From a bacterium (GTDB taxonomy: Bacteria; JAHJDO01), in NCBI GenBank assembly GCA_030671985.1, contig DAOVHI010000015.1, positions 1 through 15,517 on the forward strand: a DNA stretch of 15,517 nucleotides, in the 5' to 3' direction. The position numbers and the translations under genes were made by a program. Under the pieces are notes generated by a model, which worked only from the letters and a program-made list of their open reading frames with translations, was not told the origin of the DNA and made no database searches. This document shows positions 13,963 through 15,517 of this stretch, one piece after another. Positions within the stretch are counted from its first letter, which is position 1, and every line of letters begins with the position of its first letter.

Positions 13963-14340
13963 ATGGAAACAGGAATTTGGACGCTAAAAGAGAGAAGGAG
14001 ACATCCACGATATGCGGTTGATGTTGGGGTTGAACTGAGATTGCAAGATGATTTAGGGAAGCACTTAATTGGATATTATGGCTGTGCAAAGGACGTAAGT
14101 TTGGGCGGGCTTCGTATAGAAATACCGAAACATAAAGATGTAGAATATTCTAGGATAAAAGAGAAGGTAAAATTCCAGGCGCGAATTCTTACTCCGAATA
14201 TTCAAAAATATTTAGAATTAAATGGTCAGGTAATCTGGCATTTACAGAAAGAAGAAAATTACAATATAGGCATGCAATTTACAAACAATGATAAGGAACG
14301 GGAAGAAGCCCTTTGTGAATTTTTGAAGAGCATTAAATAA
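13963..14340 (+). CDS. PilZ-domain protein
   Basis: A 125-residue single-domain PilZ protein from the ATG at 13963-13965, chosen because AAAGGAG (13951-13957) lies 5 bases upstream; a GTG at 13936 in the same frame is less likely. The c-di-GMP-binding signature is present in both parts: RRHPR at residues 12-16 (RRxxR) and DVSLGGLRIE at 44-53 (D/N-x-S-x-x-G). GQVIWHLQKEENYNIGMQF is the conserved final strand. It should bind cyclic di-GMP and control a partner, often motility, adhesion or exopolysaccharide output. It lies near the glycan genes, but a functional link is only inferred. It has its own promoter. Confidence 0.9.
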   Translation: METGIWTLKERRRHPRYAVDVGVELRLQDDLGKHLIGYYGCAKDVSLGGLRIEIPKHKDVEYSRIKEKVKFQARILTPNIQKYLELNGQVIWHLQKEENYNIGMQFTNNDKEREEALCEFLKSIK

Positions 14341-14384
14341 ATGGAGGGAAGTCTATCTTAGTGGTATCAGCACAGGTTATGCTT

Positions 14385-14415
14385 TCTTGCAAAATGATAA
14401 ATTATACAGTAATAT
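14385..14415 (+). promoter_or_regulatory. Promoter of the HTH gene (copy 2 of a duplicated promoter)
   Basis: TTGCAA (14387-14392), 17-bp spacer, TAATAT (14410-14415) preceded by AG. The start site falls at about 14422, next to the ATG at 14423, so the mRNA is probably leaderless. Confidence 0.55.
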
Positions 14416-14422
14416 TCAATGG

Positions 14423-14629
14423 ATGATGATAACGAGAAAATATCTAACAAGGAAAGAGGTTCAACAAATGTTAAATCTTGATAGAGCAGAAATGTTGCAT
14501 CTCATTAAAAGCAAAAAGCTTAAAGCCTATCGCTTAGATAACAAGATTGTCTTTGAATACAAGGACGTGGAGAAATTCATGATCATGATTGATCCGGCAA
14601 AAGACGTCGATCCGCTAAAATACAAATAA
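14423..14629 (+). CDS. Small excisionase/MerR-type helix-turn-helix protein
   Basis: A 68-residue protein. YLTRKEVQQMLNLDRAEMLH then LIKSKKLKAYRLDNKIVFEY and KDVEKFM follow the HTH_17 (excisionase-family, BldC-like) pattern: a helix-turn-helix for DNA binding followed by a short beta wing. It is likely a small DNA-binding regulator. The frame is open from a TTG at 14387, but that codon is the -35 box of the promoter, so the start is set at the ATG at 14423; a second ATG at 14426 is equally possible. No ribosome binding site is seen. Its promoter and 5' flank are a duplicate of those of the PilZ gene, so the two genes may share a regulator. Confidence 0.75.
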   Translation: MMITRKYLTRKEVQQMLNLDRAEMLHLIKSKKLKAYRLDNKIVFEYKDVEKFMIMIDPAKDVDPLKYK

Positions 14630-14656
14630 ATCCTATCATCTTTTAAAAAACAATAG

Positions 14657-14740
14657 TGCCGAAGGGGGGATTTGAACCCCCAAGGAGTTGCCTCCACATG
14701 GTCCTGAACCATGCGTGTCTGCCAATTTCACCACTTCGGC
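14657..14740 (-). tRNA. tRNA-Leu (anticodon CAG)
   Basis: Read on the minus strand from 14740: acceptor GCCGAAG pairs with CTTCGGC and the discriminator is A (14657). The D arm is GTGAAATTGGCAGACAC. The anticodon stem CATGG/CCATG holds a loop TTCAGGA with anticodon CAG (14704-14706). A long variable arm TGGAGGCAACTCC marks a class II tRNA, and the T arm is GGGGG-TTCAAAT-CCCCC. CCA is not encoded. It decodes CUG. A T-run follows the 3' end and may serve as terminator. Confidence 0.95.
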
Positions 14741-14760
14741 TTCTCAATAATACGAAAAAC

Positions 14761-14787
14761 ATTATAACATTCCCTCGTAAAAGTCAA
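14761..14787 (-). promoter_or_regulatory. Promoter of tRNA-Leu
   Basis: On the minus strand a perfect TATAAT (14761-14766) is preceded by TGT, forming an extended -10, with TTGACT (14782-14787) at a short 15-bp spacing. Transcription should start near 14754, some 14 bases before the tRNA. Confidence 0.65.
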
Positions 14788-14810
14788 TAATTCAAAAACT
14801 GGTTTTTATC

Positions 14811-14839
14811 TTTACACCCTTATGACCGAATAGTAACAT
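14811..14839 (+). promoter_or_regulatory. Promoter of the deformylase-rpoN operon
   Basis: TTTACA (14811-14816), a 17-bp spacer and TAACAT (14834-14839) preceded by AG, the same layout as the promoters at 13878 and 14385. The transcript would start near 14846, about 17 bases before the ATG. It faces away from the tRNA promoter. Confidence 0.55.
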
Positions 14840-14862
14840 GTTTACATAAAAACAGGAATAAT

Positions 14863-15378
14863 ATGAAAAGCTTGTTCGTTAGAATATTCGGAGACAGTGT
14901 TCTTAGAAAGAAAGCTTCTTCTGTATCCAAAATAACTCTGGAAACCAGAGAACTTGTATCTCAAATGACAAACATTATGCATGAGAACAAGGGGGTTGGT
15001 CTAGCAGCGCCTCAAATTGGCATATCGGAGCGCATTATTATAGCAGACATTGGAAAAGGACATTTCGCAATAATAAATCCTGAGATTAGAACAAAGGAGG
15101 GCGGGGACGTTGAAGAGGAAGGATGCCTAAGTATTCCGGGAATAATTGTGGAAGTGAAAAGAGCTCAAAGGATTCTTGTTAGCGGACTTGATATACATGG
15201 GGAAATCATAAAAATAAAAGCCTCTCACTTAATGGCAAGGGTGTTGCAACATGAGATTGATCACTTGAACGGAATTTTGATTGTGGATTATGCGGATAGT
15301 CAGAAAAAAGAAAAGATAAAAGGTAAATTGAAAAAGTTAAAAAGGAAAGTAGCTAGGGATAAAAGAAACCTATGTTAA
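14863..15378 (+). CDS. def: Peptide deformylase
   Basis: A 171-residue enzyme that removes the formyl group from the N-terminal methionine of new proteins. All three family motifs are present: GVGLAAPQ (residues 44-51), EGCLS (86-90, with metal-binding C88) and QHEIDH (129-134, with metal ligands H130 and H134 and catalytic E131). The C-terminal tail is lysine-rich (KKEKIKGKLKKLKRKVARDK), as in many bacterial forms that contact the ribosome. The ATG at 14863-14865 is preceded by AGGA. It overlaps rpoN by 7 bases, so the two are coupled. The enzyme looks intact. Confidence 0.95.
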   Translation: MKSLFVRIFGDSVLRKKASSVSKITLETRELVSQMTNIMHENKGVGLAAPQIGISERIIIADIGKGHFAIINPEIRTKEGGDVEEEGCLSIPGIIVEVKRAQRILVSGLDIHGEIIKIKASHLMARVLQHEIDHLNGILIVDYADSQKKEKIKGKLKKLKRKVARDKRNLC

Positions 15379-15517
15379 AACAGGAATTCTCTTTAAAGCA
15401 AACACAAAGGTTAGTAATGACTCCTCAGTTGCAGCAGTCTCTGCGTATGCTCCAAATGCCTCTTCTGGAACTAAAAGAAACCATAGAACAGGAATTGGTG
15501 GAAAATCCCATGCTTGA
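15372..15517 (+). CDS. rpoN: RNA polymerase sigma-54 factor, N-terminal part
   Basis: 48 codons are visible before the window ends. The product begins MLKQEFSLKQTQRLVMTPQL and continues QQSLRMLQMPLLELKETIEQ and ELVENPML, the region I activator-interacting domain of sigma-54, recognised by its glutamine- and leucine-rich repeats and the closing ENP. The ATG lies inside the end of the deformylase gene. The DNA-binding part is outside the window. Its presence indicates that the organism uses sigma-54 promoters. Confidence 0.93.
   Translation, partial: MLKQEFSLKQTQRLVMTPQLQQSLRMLQMPLLELKETIEQELVENPML

Noticed and set aside
14387-14422. TTG start giving a longer HTH protein
   Set aside because: The TTG is part of the -35 hexamer of the duplicated promoter, so it would not be transcribed; the conserved domain begins after the ATG at 14423.
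14641-14656. T-run after tRNA-Leu as a separate terminator
   Set aside because: Only a 4-bp stem could be formed, so it is mentioned with the tRNA and not called.
1-15517. CRISPR array, transposase genes, rRNA, replication origin
   Set aside because: No regularly spaced repeats, transposase or integrase motifs or rRNA sequences were seen.

Overview
The window looks like a low-GC, Gram-negative bacterial chromosome. Two family 9 (heptosyltransferase-type) glycosyltransferases, an O-antigen-ligase-like protein and an AsmA-like protein imply an outer membrane with lipopolysaccharide or a similar glycolipid. The pseudopilin N-terminus (GFTLMEMLVVIAIIALLAG, followed by MLLPALGRAR) is of the kind common in PVC and Omnitrophota-type lineages. 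That placement is an inference, because there is no rRNA or other marker here.

Left part (1-6042, minus strand): a compact operon is transcribed leftward from a good sigma-70-like promoter at 6071-6100. The order is type II pseudopilin (GspG-like), GT9 glycosyltransferase, O-antigen ligase/polymerase, GT4-like glycosyltransferase, polysaccharide deacetylase, then an AsmA-like protein that runs off the left edge. Genes overlap or lie within about 25 bp of each other.

Middle (6178-9127, plus strand): a divergent operon contains a second GT9 enzyme, RadC and a GT4 enzyme, joined by 4-bp ATGA overlaps and closed by a clear intrinsic terminator.

Accessory block (about 9128-12569): this interrupts the cell-envelope genes. 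It holds a potassium-channel-like gene ending in a complete integron attC site of the classical short type (9694-9753), then an AT-rich membrane-protein gene whose stop codon sits in an attC-like half-site, a small two-helix membrane protein with its own promoter, a 47-codon ORF, and a YhcG/DUF1016 PDDEXK nuclease gene. A short decayed reading frame follows. A 20-bp direct repeat (19/20 identical) lies at the edges of the block, at 9059-9078 and 12534-12553. The simplest reading is that at least one integron gene cassette, possibly more, and other mobile cargo landed inside a glycosyltransferase operon. No integrase gene is visible.

Right part (12573-15517): a second GT4 gene starting with TTG, a Trm112-family zinc-ribbon protein, a PilZ-domain protein, a small excisionase-type HTH protein, tRNA-Leu(CAG) on the minus strand, peptide deformylase, and the first 48 codons of rpoN (sigma-54). 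Three promoters here share the architecture -35 / 17 bp / TAAYAT preceded by AG. Two of them are clearly duplicated copies of one sequence, differing only by transitions.

The envelope genes plausibly cooperate in building and exporting a surface glycan: the GT9 and GT4 enzymes assemble sugars, the WaaL/Wzy-like protein ligates or polymerises, the deacetylase modifies, and AsmA acts in lipid or envelope transport. The accessory block is functionally unrelated.
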